Source: Occultella gossypii
GTDB lineage: Bacteria; Actinomycetota; Actinomycetes; Actinomycetales; Beutenbergiaceae
NCBI RefSeq assembly: GCF_019947135.1
Contig: NZ_JAGSHT010000003.1
Coordinates: 1 to 64,000 of the forward strand
Direction: 5' to 3'
DNA length: 64,000 bases
The stretch's first letter is position 1. Every line of letters starts with the position of its first letter. Under the pieces are notes generated by a model that worked only from the letters and a program-made list of their open reading frames with translations, made no database searches and was not told the DNA's origin. Both the position numbers and the translations under genes were made by a program. Positions 1-8,286 of this stretch are shown here, in pieces.

Positions 1-1
1 C

Positions 2-127
2 AACGGCAAGCTCCGCGCCTACATCGAGGGCTGGAACAAACGCGCCCACCCATTCGTGTGGACCAAGACCGCAGACGAGATCCTCAAGAAGGCCAACCGT
101 CCAACAACTTCAAATCCGCGCCACTAG
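2..127 (+). CDS. C-terminal end of an IS630-family transposase (partial at window edge)
   Basis: The open frame enters from the left edge and ends at a TAG at 125-127. Its 41 residues carry the typical tail of IS630-type DDE transposases: a Trp-Asn element (YIEGWN), then a PFVWTKTADEILKKAN stretch. In this family the segment follows the last catalytic acidic residue and closes the RNase H-like fold. The catalytic DDE residues lie outside the window, so intactness cannot be judged. The last residues overlap, in another frame, the start of the next gene, so the element end lies somewhere around 100-140. No terminal inverted repeat could be fixed with confidence. Confidence 0.7.
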   Translation, partial: NGKLRAYIEGWNKRAHPFVWTKTADEILKKANRPTTSNPRH

Positions 128-1014
128 CAACGGGACTTCTTGCTGCGGGCGCAATTCCGGCGTCGGCGGGATCGCCGTACTTCGACCTCGGGGCTGAGGC
201 ATTGCCGCTCTACACCGGCGCCCCTCTGTCCTCTGAGACCATCCAGCAGTCGTTCGCCTTCGAGCCCGACCATGGCAGGCTCTTCGTCGCCCAACTGCTT
301 GCGGGCTCCGCCGGGAAGGCCGGCGACCTACGGATCACCGAGATGGATCGGCGCGGGCGGATCCGCGGCTGGATGACGATGCTCGGGTACGGGCATGCGG
401 TCTCCTTCGCGGTGCACCGCGGCCGCCGTGGACTCGACCTGTGGATCGAGGGCCGAGTGAACGACAACGGGTATGGCACCGTGCTCAAACAGGTGCGCTG
501 GCAGCACGGCGCGACGATGGACCAGAACGATCCACGCGCGACTGATCACCGGCCGGTGCCGGGCGCACAGGAATACACGTGCGCAATCGATCACCGCTGG
601 GGCCGGATGGCCATCTGCTACTGGAGCGGGGTCGACAAGCGGGTGGCGATCCTGCCGCTGCGGGAAGTTCTGCTCGGTCGGGTGCCGGACCCGGTCGCCG
701 ACTTCGCCCGGCCGGAGGGCCTGGGCACCTTCCAGGGTTACGCGCTCGACGGCGACTCCATGTACACAATCGACGGGAACAGCTATAGCGACACCAACCC
801 TGTGCCCGGGAACACCCACGTGGGACGTATTGACTGGCGCACCGGCGCGCTGGTGGAGCGGGTCCACAACGTCACCGGGGCCGAGTTGGACTTCCGCGAG
901 CCCGAAGGCCTGGCGATCGAATACCGTCAAGGACGGCCCCGCCTCTACCTCGGCTTCGCCTCCGGCGTCGTCGGCGATCGCCGCTCGAACATCTACTACT
1001 TGGAGCGGTCCTGA
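58..1014 (+). CDS. Secreted beta-propeller-like protein (helveticin J / phage baseplate-like), N-terminus disrupted by the IS
   Basis: The frame ends with TGA at 1012-1014. From about 110 onward it reads as the second half of a Tat-type signal: KSAPLATGLLAAGAIPASAG, a hydrophobic stretch ending in an A-x-A cleavage motif. The twin-arginine part expected before it is replaced by sequence that is also the transposase tail, so the only ATG in frame (58) lies inside the IS reading frame and is unlikely to be native. The mature part, with repeated short beta-strand segments such as QSFAFEPDHGRLFVAQ and PEGLAIEY, resembles actinobacterial proteins annotated as teichoic acid biosynthesis protein C, helveticin J or phage baseplate-like propellers; the true function is unknown. 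Probably non-secreted or silent in this strain unless the junction is older than it looks. Confidence 0.55.
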   Translation: MDQDRRRDPQEGQPSNNFKSAPLATGLLAAGAIPASAGSPYFDLGAEALPLYTGAPLSSETIQQSFAFEPDHGRLFVAQLLAGSAGKAGDLRITEMDRRGRIRGWMTMLGYGHAVSFAVHRGRRGLDLWIEGRVNDNGYGTVLKQVRWQHGATMDQNDPRATDHRPVPGAQEYTCAIDHRWGRMAICYWSGVDKRVAILPLREVLLGRVPDPVADFARPEGLGTFQGYALDGDSMYTIDGNSYSDTNPVPGNTHVGRIDWRTGALVERVHNVTGAELDFREPEGLAIEYRQGRPRLYLGFASGVVGDRRSNIYYLERS

Positions 1015-1227
1015 CAGACCAGGTCGTTCAGAATGACCAGCGTGGAGCTCGTTCGTCGGCTGGGCCAACGTGTGAGGGAAAACGCATCGCGACAGCGCTG
1101 GCGGGCCTGAACGGCTCCGCGACCGACGCCCGTGTCAGCCTGCGCTCAGCGCTGTCTCTCCTCGTACGTGCTGACGAGTGACCTTTCCCGCGTACGCCCT
1201 CTGCTCAGGCGATGCTGAGCCAGACGC

Positions 1228-1257
1228 GACTGGCCGGAACGATCGTTCCGGCCAGTC
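1228..1257. terminator. Perfect 30-bp palindrome between convergent genes, probable bidirectional terminator
   Basis: Bases 1228-1257 are a perfect palindrome with no loop (15-base arms centred on GATC, beginning GACTGGCCGG). It sits in the 297-base gap between two convergent genes, where either transcript would form the same hairpin, although no U-tract follows on either side. A smaller hairpin, GCTCAG with CTGAGC, lies just upstream at 1203-1220. The rest of the gap (1015-1202 and 1258-1311) shows no gene. A palindromic protein-binding site is the alternative. Confidence 0.5.
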
Positions 1258-1311
1258 TCGGCGGCTCACCGGTTGGGCCTGACCCTCCGACCCAGGCTTT
1301 CATCGATGCGA

Positions 1312-3758
1312 TCAGTTCCAGGGGTTTCGGGTGGGGAGGATTTCGGTGCCGTCTGGCTTGTAGAAGTGCCATTTTCCGTGGCGTCTGGTCATGGTGATGT
1401 TGTGGGTGTGGACCCAGTGGTGGTGGTGGTAGCAGAGCAGGGCTGCGTCGTGGAGGTCGGTGTTGCCGCCGTTGGCCCAGTGGGTGCTGTGGTGTGATTC
1501 GCAGCGTTCGGGTGGGACGGTGCAGTCGGGGTGGACGCAGTGGCGGTCGCGGGCGACGTGGGCTCGGCGTTGGGCGGCGGTGAAGAGGCGGTGGGCGCGG
1601 CCGTGGTTGAGGATTTCGTTGTCGGGTCCGAAGATGATGCGGTAGATCTCGCCGGCGCAGCCGATGATCCGGTCGAGCAGGTCGCGGGGGACGGGGCCGG
1701 TGTTGTCGATGAAGGTCGCCGGTCCCGCGGCCAGCAGGGCGGCCCAGTCCCGTCCGGTGCTGGGCAGGGCGGTGCCGTCGGCACCGGGCACGGTGGTGCC
1801 GTTGAGACCGGGCCCAGTGGCGCCGTTGAGACCGGGCGCAGCGGTCGCGTTGGCACCGGGCGCAGCGGTCGCGTTGGCACCGGGCGCAGCGGTCCCGTTG
1901 GCACCGGGCAGGGCGGTGCCGTTGACACCGGGCACAGCGGTGCCGTTGACACCGGGCAGGGCGGTGCCGGTGGTGGGTTGGCCCAGCGGTCCGACGGCCG
2001 GCGACTGGCAGTCGGGCACACCGGTCCTGTCCGGCGTGCTTGATGGGGCTTGCGCGGAAGCGTCCGGCTCGCCTGCCAGGTCCACAGGCGCCCCTGGGCG
2101 CGGCAGGGTGGGTGCTTCGGCAGGTGTGCTCGTGTCGCTCGTCGGCCCGGTGGCATCGGCCGTGTTGGGCCCGGTCGGCGTGGCGGGTGCTGGCGTGGGA
2201 GAGCCGGGCTCGTTCGCCGGGGCCGGGGTGGCCGCCTTGCCAGCTGCGGCCGGGCCGCTCGGGCTGCCGTCGCTGCTGTGGGGGCTGGGTTCGGTCGGGT
2301 CGGTGGTGTCCAGGCCGGGCAGGGGGTCGGTGATCGGCCGCGGGGGTGCCGTCGGGCTGGCCACATCCGCTCCGCCGGGTACCTCGTCAGCTACTGCTTC
2401 CTCGGCGGCTTCCGCAGCTGCTTCCGCGGACTCGGCTGCTTCCTCGGCCTCGGCTGCGTTGGCGGCTTCGGCTGCGTTGGCGGCTTCGGCTGCGTTGGCG
2501 GCTTCGGTGGTGTTGATGGCGTCGAGGAATTCGGGGTAGCTGATCAGGACGCCGAGGTGGGGGCGGACGGATCCGGAGGTGCCGACTTTGCCTTGGTCCA
2601 ACATCATGTGGGCGAGGTCGCTGAGGGCTTGGGCGCGGCGTTGACCGGAGGTGCGGGTCTCACCTGCGGCGGGCTTGCCCATGATCGCTTCGAGGGCGGT
2701 GCGGATGTACTGGCCGTGTTCGAGGGTGAGGAACCCGGCCACGTGGTAGCCGTCCATGGTCCGGTCGATGTTCAAGAACTCACGGTCGGCCGCAGCCCGG
2801 TGAGCCTTATTGGTGGCGTCGGGGTCGGCGATCGCGACGAAGTGATCGACCAGCCTGCGCAGGTCCTCCGGAGACCGGGTGGCGGCATTACTCAGGAGGA
2901 ACTCCTCCACCGTCTGCACCCGACCAGCACCCGCGGGGGCGCCGGTGGTGTCGGTGCCACCCACGGCGTCGGAGGACGTGGGGTCGGTCCCGTCGCCGGC
3001 GTCGGAGGACGTGGGGTCGGTCCCGTCGCCGGCGTCGCCGGTGCCGGTCGCACCCTCGCCTGCCGGGTCGGTCCCCTCGGCCGTGTCAGGACCGTCGGTG
3101 GCGTCAGCGCCGTCGGTGGTGTCGGTGACCGTGGTCGGGTCCGTGTCGCCCGAGCTGGCGTCGCCCGAGCCGTCGTCCCCGGCGAGGTCGGTGGGGGTGG
3201 CGGGGTACTGGAGGCCGTCGACCGCGGCTTGGGTGGTGGTGGCCTTGAGCAGGATCTGGGCCTGGTCGAGGCCGATCTGCCCGGTCCGCAACCACGTCCG
3301 GGTCGCGGGCAGGCTGTTACGGAGACCGGTGGCCAGGGTGGACATGCGGCGGGCGTTGGCACCGGAGATGCCGTAGGTCTTGGCCACGTAGTGCGGGTAG
3401 GTACGAACCCCTTGCTGGTGTCCCAGGTCCCGGCCTCGGCCTCGGCGCCCATCCAGTCCAGCTGGGCACCGGTCAACGCCTGCGTGATCAGGTGGGTCCG
3501 TAGTGCTGCGTGGCCCAGGAACCGGGACCCGTACCGGTCGGACTCGGTGATGGGGTCGGCAGTAGCGATGGACTGCGTGATGGCCTCGATCGCGATGAGC
3601 TGGTCATCCAACGACCCGGCCATCAACTCCGCCAGGGACAGGTGCATCCGGGAGGCGAGCGCCACACCCGCACCCGACGGGCCACCGCCGGTGCCCGCGC
3701 CACCGCCACTGCTGCCAGGGGTACCGGGGCCACCGGTGGTGGTTGTGGTGTCGTCCAT
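1312..3758 (-). pseudogene. DUF222 / 13E12-family HNH endonuclease, single-base frameshift
   Basis: Two adjoining minus-strand frames together encode one DUF222-HNH protein. The N-terminal part starts at 3758 (MDDTTTTTGG) and reads a DUF222 start up to TWDTSKG. The frame then breaks at a run of four G on the coding strand (C run at 3408-3411): with a fifth G the reading would continue as VRTYPHYVAKTYGISGANARR into the downstream frame. The C-terminal HNH module is intact: CVHPDC, then ESHHSTHWANGGNT, then LLCYHHH, matching the Cys-plus-HNH pattern of 13E12 proteins. Between the domains lies a long low-complexity region with Asp-Gly-Thr, Ala-Glu-Ala-Asn and Asn-Gly-Thr-Ala-Leu-Pro repeats. The family is usually multicopy in actinomycetes and its biological role is unsettled. 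A sequencing error at the homopolymer would make this an intact gene of about 815 residues. Confidence 0.8.
1772..1963 (-). repeat. 24-bp coding minisatellite, 8 units, inside the HNH gene
   Basis: Eight 24-base units run in phase from 1772 to 1963, with a partial ninth. Two consecutive units (1844-1867 and 1868-1891) are identical. Each unit encodes eight residues of the form GVNGTALP or GANATAAP on the minus strand. The identical neighbours and exact periodicity indicate recent slippage or unequal exchange. An Ala/Glu/Asn-rich repeat (about 2376-2520) and a GDGTDPTSSDA repeat (about 2940-3060) lie elsewhere in the same linker. Confidence 0.85.
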
Positions 3759-3807
3759 GTGTGCTCACCTCCCCATCGAAGTTCCGGGTCCGAAACGCCT
3801 GCCGGTT

Positions 3808-3823
3808 TCGAACGTCTGTTTGA
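3808..3823. promoter_or_regulatory. SOS-like (LexA) box upstream of the DUF222-HNH gene
   Basis: TCGAAC-GTCT-GTTTGA at 3808-3823 differs by one base from the actinobacterial LexA dyad TCGAAC-N4-GTTCGA. It lies 50 bases upstream of the HNH start (3758). In mycobacteria several 13E12-family genes belong to the LexA regulon, which makes the placement meaningful. Confidence 0.5.
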
Positions 3824-3984
3824 CTGCTTGACCTCCACTCTAGGACGCCCCACCGACAGCGCAAGATCCCCGATTTCCGTTGTGGATACAGGGACATCAG
3901 CCCGTCGTGACAGCCCAGAATCGGCCTCCGAGACGCCCCGATGCCAGTCCATCCACAGCGCTGAACGCGAGCCTGCGCGGATGT

Positions 3985-4007
3985 CGTAGCCGTGTCCTTC
4001 GGCTACG
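3985..4007. other. Stem-loop in the 382-base gap 3759-4140
   Basis: CGTAGCCG (3985-3992) pairs perfectly with CGGCTACG (4000-4007) across a 7-base loop. It sits between the divergently transcribed HNH gene and the metallophosphoesterase gene, so it is not an obvious terminator for either. Apart from this hairpin and the SOS-like box, no coding sequence is convincing in the gap; an in-frame extension of the next gene back to 3880 has poor coding character. Confidence 0.35.
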
Positions 4008-4140
4008 TCTCGATGGTCGCCTTGATGACAGGATTCGACGATCGATCGGCATGGGCTTGGATGGGTTCGATGGCTGGGATGCTGGACCGACTGGCGGGCC
4101 GGGTGCGCGGGAAGTCCCGGGTCAGTGTGAAGATCGACGT

Positions 4141-6558
4141 ATGAGCGACAAGCCCAATGAGTCTGACGACGAACGGAACCCGGGCGACGTCAACGAGCCC
4201 AGCGCCGCTGCCGACCCCGACGGCATAGGCGCGCAGGACAGTGACTCGAGCGGACCGGACGCCGCCGGCACGGCGGACAGGGCTGATCGGGTCACGGGTG
4301 AGCTGCCGGAAGGTGACGCCAGCGTGGCGGAGGACTCGGACCAGTCAGTGGCCCGTCAAGGGGACCGTGACGCCGCCGCGGAGGTTGAGCGCGACGTCGC
4401 CGCCGCAGGACCGACTGGCGACGACGCCGGCACGGCGGCGGATGCTGCTGTCGCCGGGGCTGACGGGATCGACGACGACGCCGGCACGGCGGCGGATGCT
4501 GCTGTCGCCGGGGCTGACGCGATCGACGACGAGGCCGGCACGGCAGCTGATGCTGCTGTCGCAGGGACTGACGCGACTGACGACGCAGCCATCGCGACTG
4601 CCGGCGCGGGCGCACCGACGAAGGCCGACGGGGCGAGCGACACGGACGGTGCGGCAGCGCCCCCTCGGCACCGCTTCGAGTGGTGGCACCGTCAGCGCCC
4701 ACGCACGCGCCGCACCATCCGGGCCGTGGTTGCCTTCGTGCTCACCGGATTGCTCTCCCTCCTCGCAGGGGTCATGACGGCCGACTATGAGGGGTCCCTG
4801 GGCCCACACCGGGCCGACTACAGCGTGCGCCTCAACGGGGAGGTCACGGTGGACATGGGCCCGCTGGGGGCGCTGATCGTCGACTCGCCGCTGCCGCTGA
4901 ACCTCGGCGTGGACGTGCTCGTCAAAGAGATCCCGATCGAGCTGAGCACCCCGCAGACCGACCCGGTGGTGGGTCTCACGTCCGACCTCACCAGCTACAG
5001 CCAGTTCCTGGCCAACCCGGAGGCCGCGATCTCCGATGCCGCGTACGGTCTCGTTCTGGACGTCGTGTCCCGATGGATCCTGTACTGGAGTGTGCTGTTG
5101 GTCGGCGCCGCCCTCGGCCGGCTGGCGGCGCACGGTGTGCTCCGCGACGCTGTCAAGAGCGCATGGGCCCGGCAAGGCGTGCCGGCCGTGAGCGTCGCGT
5201 TGGCAGTGGTCCTCGTAGGGCTGCCTCTGGTGGAGGCCACCCAGACCTCGGGTGGGGTGGGGCGAACCTCTCGCATCCTGGCCGACACACCGTTGGCCGA
5301 GGCACGGATCACCGGCAGGCTGGCGACCCTCGTGGACCACTACGGCGGGTACGTGGTGGACGCGATCGATGACAACACCGAGTTCTACGCCCGGGCGCAG
5401 ACGAACCTCGAGGCCGCCTACGCCGCCGAGGCGGACCCGATTGCCCCCGCCGAGGGCGAGACGCCGCAGGAGAGCCCGTCCGGGGAGTCCGGGACCGAGC
5501 CGACCGATCTGGCGAGCGACGCGAGCACGGACGGCGGCGATGCCACGGACCAGGGTGGGAGCACCGGTACCGACGGCGCGACCAGCGGCGACGGTTCGGC
5601 CGAACCCGGCGATTCGCCGTCGGGCGCCGATGCCGAGTCCACCGACGGCCCGGGCGCCGATGCGGACGCGACCGGCGCCGCCGCGGACGCGACCGACGGC
5701 ACTGACGACTCAGCCACTGACGACTCAGCCACCGACGACGCCGATGCCACCGAGAGCGAACCCGAACTCGTCACGATGCTGCTCGTCAGCGACCTGCACT
5801 GCAACGTCGGGATGGCACCGGTGGTCGGGGCCGCGGTGACTGCCTCGGAGTCCTCGCTGGTGCTGAACGCGGGCGACACGGTGATGGGTGGCACGTCGGT
5901 CGAGTCCTACTGTGTGAACGCGTTTGCCCGGGGCGTCCCCGACGGCGTCCCGGTCGTCGTCTCGGACGGTAACCACGACTCGGTCACCACGGCTGACCAG
6001 GAGGCGAACGCCGGCTGGACCGTGTTGCACGGCGAGCCGGTCGACGTGCAGGGCATCAGGATCCTCGGCGACACCGATCCCACCCTCACCTCCCTCGGGG
6101 CGCCGACCCGCCCGGAGCGGGAGGAGACGATCAACCAGATGGGCAACCGGATCAGCCAGCTCGCGTGCCAACTCCAGGAGGACGACGAGCCTGTGGACAT
6201 CGTGCTCATCCACAGCCCGTTCGCCGGCCGGCAGTCCGTGGAGGCCGGCTGTGCGACGCTGAGCATCTCCGGGCACCTGCACCGTCAGGTGGGTCCGCGC
6301 CAGCTCGGGCTCGGGCTGCAGTACACGTCGGCGAGCACCGCCGGCGCGGGCAGCGGCACGCCCACGATCGGGCCGCTGCAGAACCCGTCCGTGATGACCG
6401 TGATCCGCTGGGACCCGGAGGCGGGCCTGCCCGTGGACTACCGGCTCATCACGATCGACCCGGACGCGAGCGTTGACATCTCCGAGTGGTTCGCGTTCCC
6501 GGAGACGCCCGAGACGTTCGTGTCCGGGGACGCCGAGGGCGACCCGGCCGATGGGTGA
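4141..6558 (+). CDS. Membrane-anchored metallophosphoesterase with repetitive acidic N-terminus
   Basis: Predicted hydrolase of phosphate esters at the cell envelope; substrate unknown. The ATG at 4141 begins MSDKPNESDD. Residues 1-185 are Ala/Asp-rich with three tandem repeats. A transmembrane segment follows at about 190-210 (VVAFVLTGLLSLLAGV), then an extracytoplasmic loop and two more membrane segments near 311-333 and 347-368. A second low-complexity Ser/Thr/Asp/Gly/Ala linker spans about 430-540. The C-terminal domain has the full calcineurin-like metal-ligand set: D551-x-H553 (SDLHC), G-D579, G-N611-H612-D613, H691 in IHSPF and G-H712-L-H714. The catalytic domain is therefore probably active. 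The two disordered linkers suggest it is tethered and projects away from the membrane. It is followed 56 bases later by the VKOR gene, possibly a shared transcript. Confidence 0.85.
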   Translation: MSDKPNESDDERNPGDVNEPSAAADPDGIGAQDSDSSGPDAAGTADRADRVTGELPEGDASVAEDSDQSVARQGDRDAAAEVERDVAAAGPTGDDAGTAADAAVAGADGIDDDAGTAADAAVAGADAIDDEAGTAADAAVAGTDATDDAAIATAGAGAPTKADGASDTDGAAAPPRHRFEWWHRQRPRTRRTIRAVVAFVLTGLLSLLAGVMTADYEGSLGPHRADYSVRLNGEVTVDMGPLGALIVDSPLPLNLGVDVLVKEIPIELSTPQTDPVVGLTSDLTSYSQFLANPEAAISDAAYGLVLDVVSRWILYWSVLLVGAALGRLAAHGVLRDAVKSAWARQGVPAVSVALAVVLVGLPLVEATQTSGGVGRTSRILADTPLAEARITGRLATLVDHYGGYVVDAIDDNTEFYARAQTNLEAAYAAEADPIAPAEGETPQESPSGESGTEPTDLASDASTDGGDATDQGGSTGTDGATSGDGSAEPGDSPSGADAESTDGPGADADATGAAADATDGTDDSATDDSATDDADATESEPELVTMLLVSDLHCNVGMAPVVGAAVTASESSLVLNAGDTVMGGTSVESYCVNAFARGVPDGVPVVVSDGNHDSVTTADQEANAGWTVLHGEPVDVQGIRILGDTDPTLTSLGAPTRPEREETINQMGNRISQLACQLQEDDEPVDIVLIHSPFAGRQSVEAGCATLSISGHLHRQVGPRQLGLGLQYTSASTAGAGSGTPTIGPLQNPSVMTVIRWDPEAGLPVDYRLITIDPDASVDISEWFAFPETPETFVSGDAEGDPADG
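4420..4587 (+). repeat. 54-bp tandem repeat, about 3 copies, in the phosphoesterase gene
   Basis: Three near-identical in-frame units encode DDAGTAADAAVAGADGI-type 18-residue blocks. The first two are almost identical in DNA; the third has diverged at several synonymous and a few non-synonymous positions. The block lies in the disordered N-terminal region, so copy number may vary between strains. Confidence 0.8.
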
Positions 6559-6614
6559 GCGGCCAGCATGTCCCATACTGGAGTCAGGATTCCCGACGTG
6601 ACGGAGCCAAGACC

Positions 6615-7367
6615 TTGAGCCTGGATCAACCGACCAGCGCGAGTGCTGACCTGCCGGCCGGCGCAGTTGCGGACGACCCCGACGCGCCCGCCACCACCGA
6701 CCTCGCCGATGACGAGGAGTTCGACGACGAGTTGGAGCCGATCCCGCCCGCGGGTGCGCGGAGCCTGCCGAGCGAGCACGAGCGCCTCGGCGGCTCCCGT
6801 CGCGAGTTCGCGATCCTCACGATCATCGCGGGCTTGGCCGGCCTGTGGGCGTCCATCCGGCTGAACCTGGACTACCTCGCGACCCTCGCCGACCCCAACT
6901 TCACGCCCGCCTGCGATATCAACCCGCTGATCGGGTGCGGCGTGTTCCTGGCCAGCGAGCAGTCCAATGCGTTCGGCTTCCCGAACGTGTGGATCGGTCT
7001 GGCCACGTTCCCGGTGGTCATCATCACGGGTGTGCTACTGCTGGTCGGGGTGCGCCTCCCGCGCTGGTACTGGCGCGGGTTCTTCGCCGGCACCGTGTTC
7101 GCGATCGCCTTCGTGACCTGGTTGCAGGTGCAGGCCCTCACCCAGATCGGGGCGCTGTGCCCGTACTGCCTGGTCGTCTGGGCGGTGATCATCCCGCTGT
7201 TCGTGCACACCACGGCGCGCTCGGTGCAGAACGGCGCGTTGCCCGGCGGGCCCGGCCTGCGCTCGTTCCTGGTCGGGAACCGCTGGATCATCACGGCGCT
7301 CTGGTACCTGCTCGTCGTCGCGGCCGCGGTGCTCGCGTTCGGCGAGAAGTGGCTGCTGGTGTTCTGA
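6615..7367 (+). CDS. Vitamin K epoxide reductase (VKOR) family protein
   Basis: Integral membrane thiol oxidoreductase expected to reoxidise a DsbA-like partner using a quinone, driving disulfide formation in exported proteins. A TTG start at 6615 is chosen because GGAG lies about 8 bases upstream; earlier in-frame codons run back into the previous gene. The 250-residue protein has an acidic N-terminal tail of about 60 residues, then four to five transmembrane helices. The loop cysteines C100 and C108 (CDINPLIGC) and the active-site C182-P-Y-C185 are both present. No fused thioredoxin domain follows, so the partner must be encoded elsewhere. It ends one base before the next gene's possible GTG start. 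Confidence 0.9.
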   Translation: MSLDQPTSASADLPAGAVADDPDAPATTDLADDEEFDDELEPIPPAGARSLPSEHERLGGSRREFAILTIIAGLAGLWASIRLNLDYLATLADPNFTPACDINPLIGCGVFLASEQSNAFGFPNVWIGLATFPVVIITGVLLLVGVRLPRWYWRGFFAGTVFAIAFVTWLQVQALTQIGALCPYCLVVWAVIIPLFVHTTARSVQNGALPGGPGLRSFLVGNRWIITALWYLLVVAAAVLAFGEKWLLVF

Positions 7368-7368
7368 G

Positions 7369-8151
7369 GTGGTCACCATGAACGAGCCGGCGACGGCGCA
7401 GCAACAGTTCTGCGCAGGTCTCACCCTGGCGCCGGGGGTGCGTTGTGAGCATCCGGATGCGGGTGTGGCCGGCGCGCTCGCCCCGTCGGCGGCCGAGGCG
7501 AGCGTCGACGGCGGGTCGCTGCGCGTCGACGACGTCGAGCTGCCCACCTCCAACGTCACGCAGGACTACCTCAAGGCGATCTACAACATCGGCGAGTGGG
7601 GGCCCGACGGCGCCAGCACCTCCGAGCTCGCCGCCCGCCTCGGTGTGGGCGCACCGACGGTCTCGGAGAACGTGCAGCGGCTCGCCGGCGCAGGGCTCGT
7701 CCACTACCGGCCGTACCGCCGCGTCACGCTGACCGTGCAGGGACGCCGGGTGGCCCTGGCGATGGTGCGCCGGCACCGCCTGATGGAGACCTACCTGGCC
7801 CTCCAGCTCGGGTACGGCTGGGACGAGGTCCACGACGACGCCGAGCAGCTCGAGCACTCCGTCTCGGACCGGCTGCTCGGCCGGATGGACGACGTGCTCG
7901 GTCACCCGGTCCGGGATCCGCACGGGGACCCGATCCCGCAACCGGACGGCACCGTGGCGCTGCCGCGGGCGCACCGCCTGGATGACGTCACGCCCGGGCA
8001 GCCGGTGCGGATCGCCAGGATCAGCGACGCCGAACCGGAGCTGCTCCGCGAGATCTCCGACCACGATCTGGACCTCGACACCGAGATCGAGGCCGGCGCG
8101 GTGGACCTGAGCACCGAGGCGACCGCCGCCATCTGGGTCACCCGGGCCTGA
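7369..8151 (+). CDS. DtxR/MntR-family metal-dependent transcriptional regulator
   Basis: Winged-helix repressor of the iron/manganese-responsive DtxR family. After about 60 residues of poorly conserved N-terminus the family core begins at TQDYLKAIYNIGEWG, followed by the helix-turn-helix (STSELAARLGVGAPTVSENVQRL) and the metal-binding/dimerisation helix RRHRLMETYL with HDDAEQLEHSVSDRL. The C-terminal region (VTPGQPVRIARISD) fits a FeoA/SH3-like domain. The start is uncertain: GTG 7369 and ATG 7378 both give an N-terminal extension unusual for the family, and a downstream start may be used. No metal transporter gene adjoins it, so its targets are presumably elsewhere. Confidence 0.85.
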   Translation: MVTMNEPATAQQQFCAGLTLAPGVRCEHPDAGVAGALAPSAAEASVDGGSLRVDDVELPTSNVTQDYLKAIYNIGEWGPDGASTSELAARLGVGAPTVSENVQRLAGAGLVHYRPYRRVTLTVQGRRVALAMVRRHRLMETYLALQLGYGWDEVHDDAEQLEHSVSDRLLGRMDDVLGHPVRDPHGDPIPQPDGTVALPRAHRLDDVTPGQPVRIARISDAEPELLREISDHDLDLDTEIEAGAVDLSTEATAAIWVTRA

Positions 8152-8197
8152 CGCCCGAGGCGACCCGGACCCGGCCGCCGCCCTCGCGACGCGGGCG

Positions 8198-8284
8198 ACC
8201 GGCCGCCGTCGGGCCCGTTCGGACTCAGGGCAACCGGCCGCCGTCGGGCCCGTTCGGACCCAGGGCAACCGGCCGCCGTCGGGG
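8198..8284. repeat. 35-bp tandem repeat, about 2.5 copies, between convergent genes
   Basis: Units beginning ACCGGCCGCCGTCGGGCC start at 8198, 8233 and 8268, an exact 35-base period. The first two units differ by a single base; the third is cut by the end of the next gene at 8287. The array fills most of the 135-base gap between the convergent dtxR-like and CBS genes and ends at the CBS gene's stop codon. Confidence 0.8.
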
Positions 8285-8286
8285 CG

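Noticed and set aside
3880-4140. In-frame N-terminal extension of the metallophosphoesterase
   Set aside because: The stretch has no ribosome site, contains a stem-loop and lacks the codon bias of the gene body; ATG 4141 fits better.
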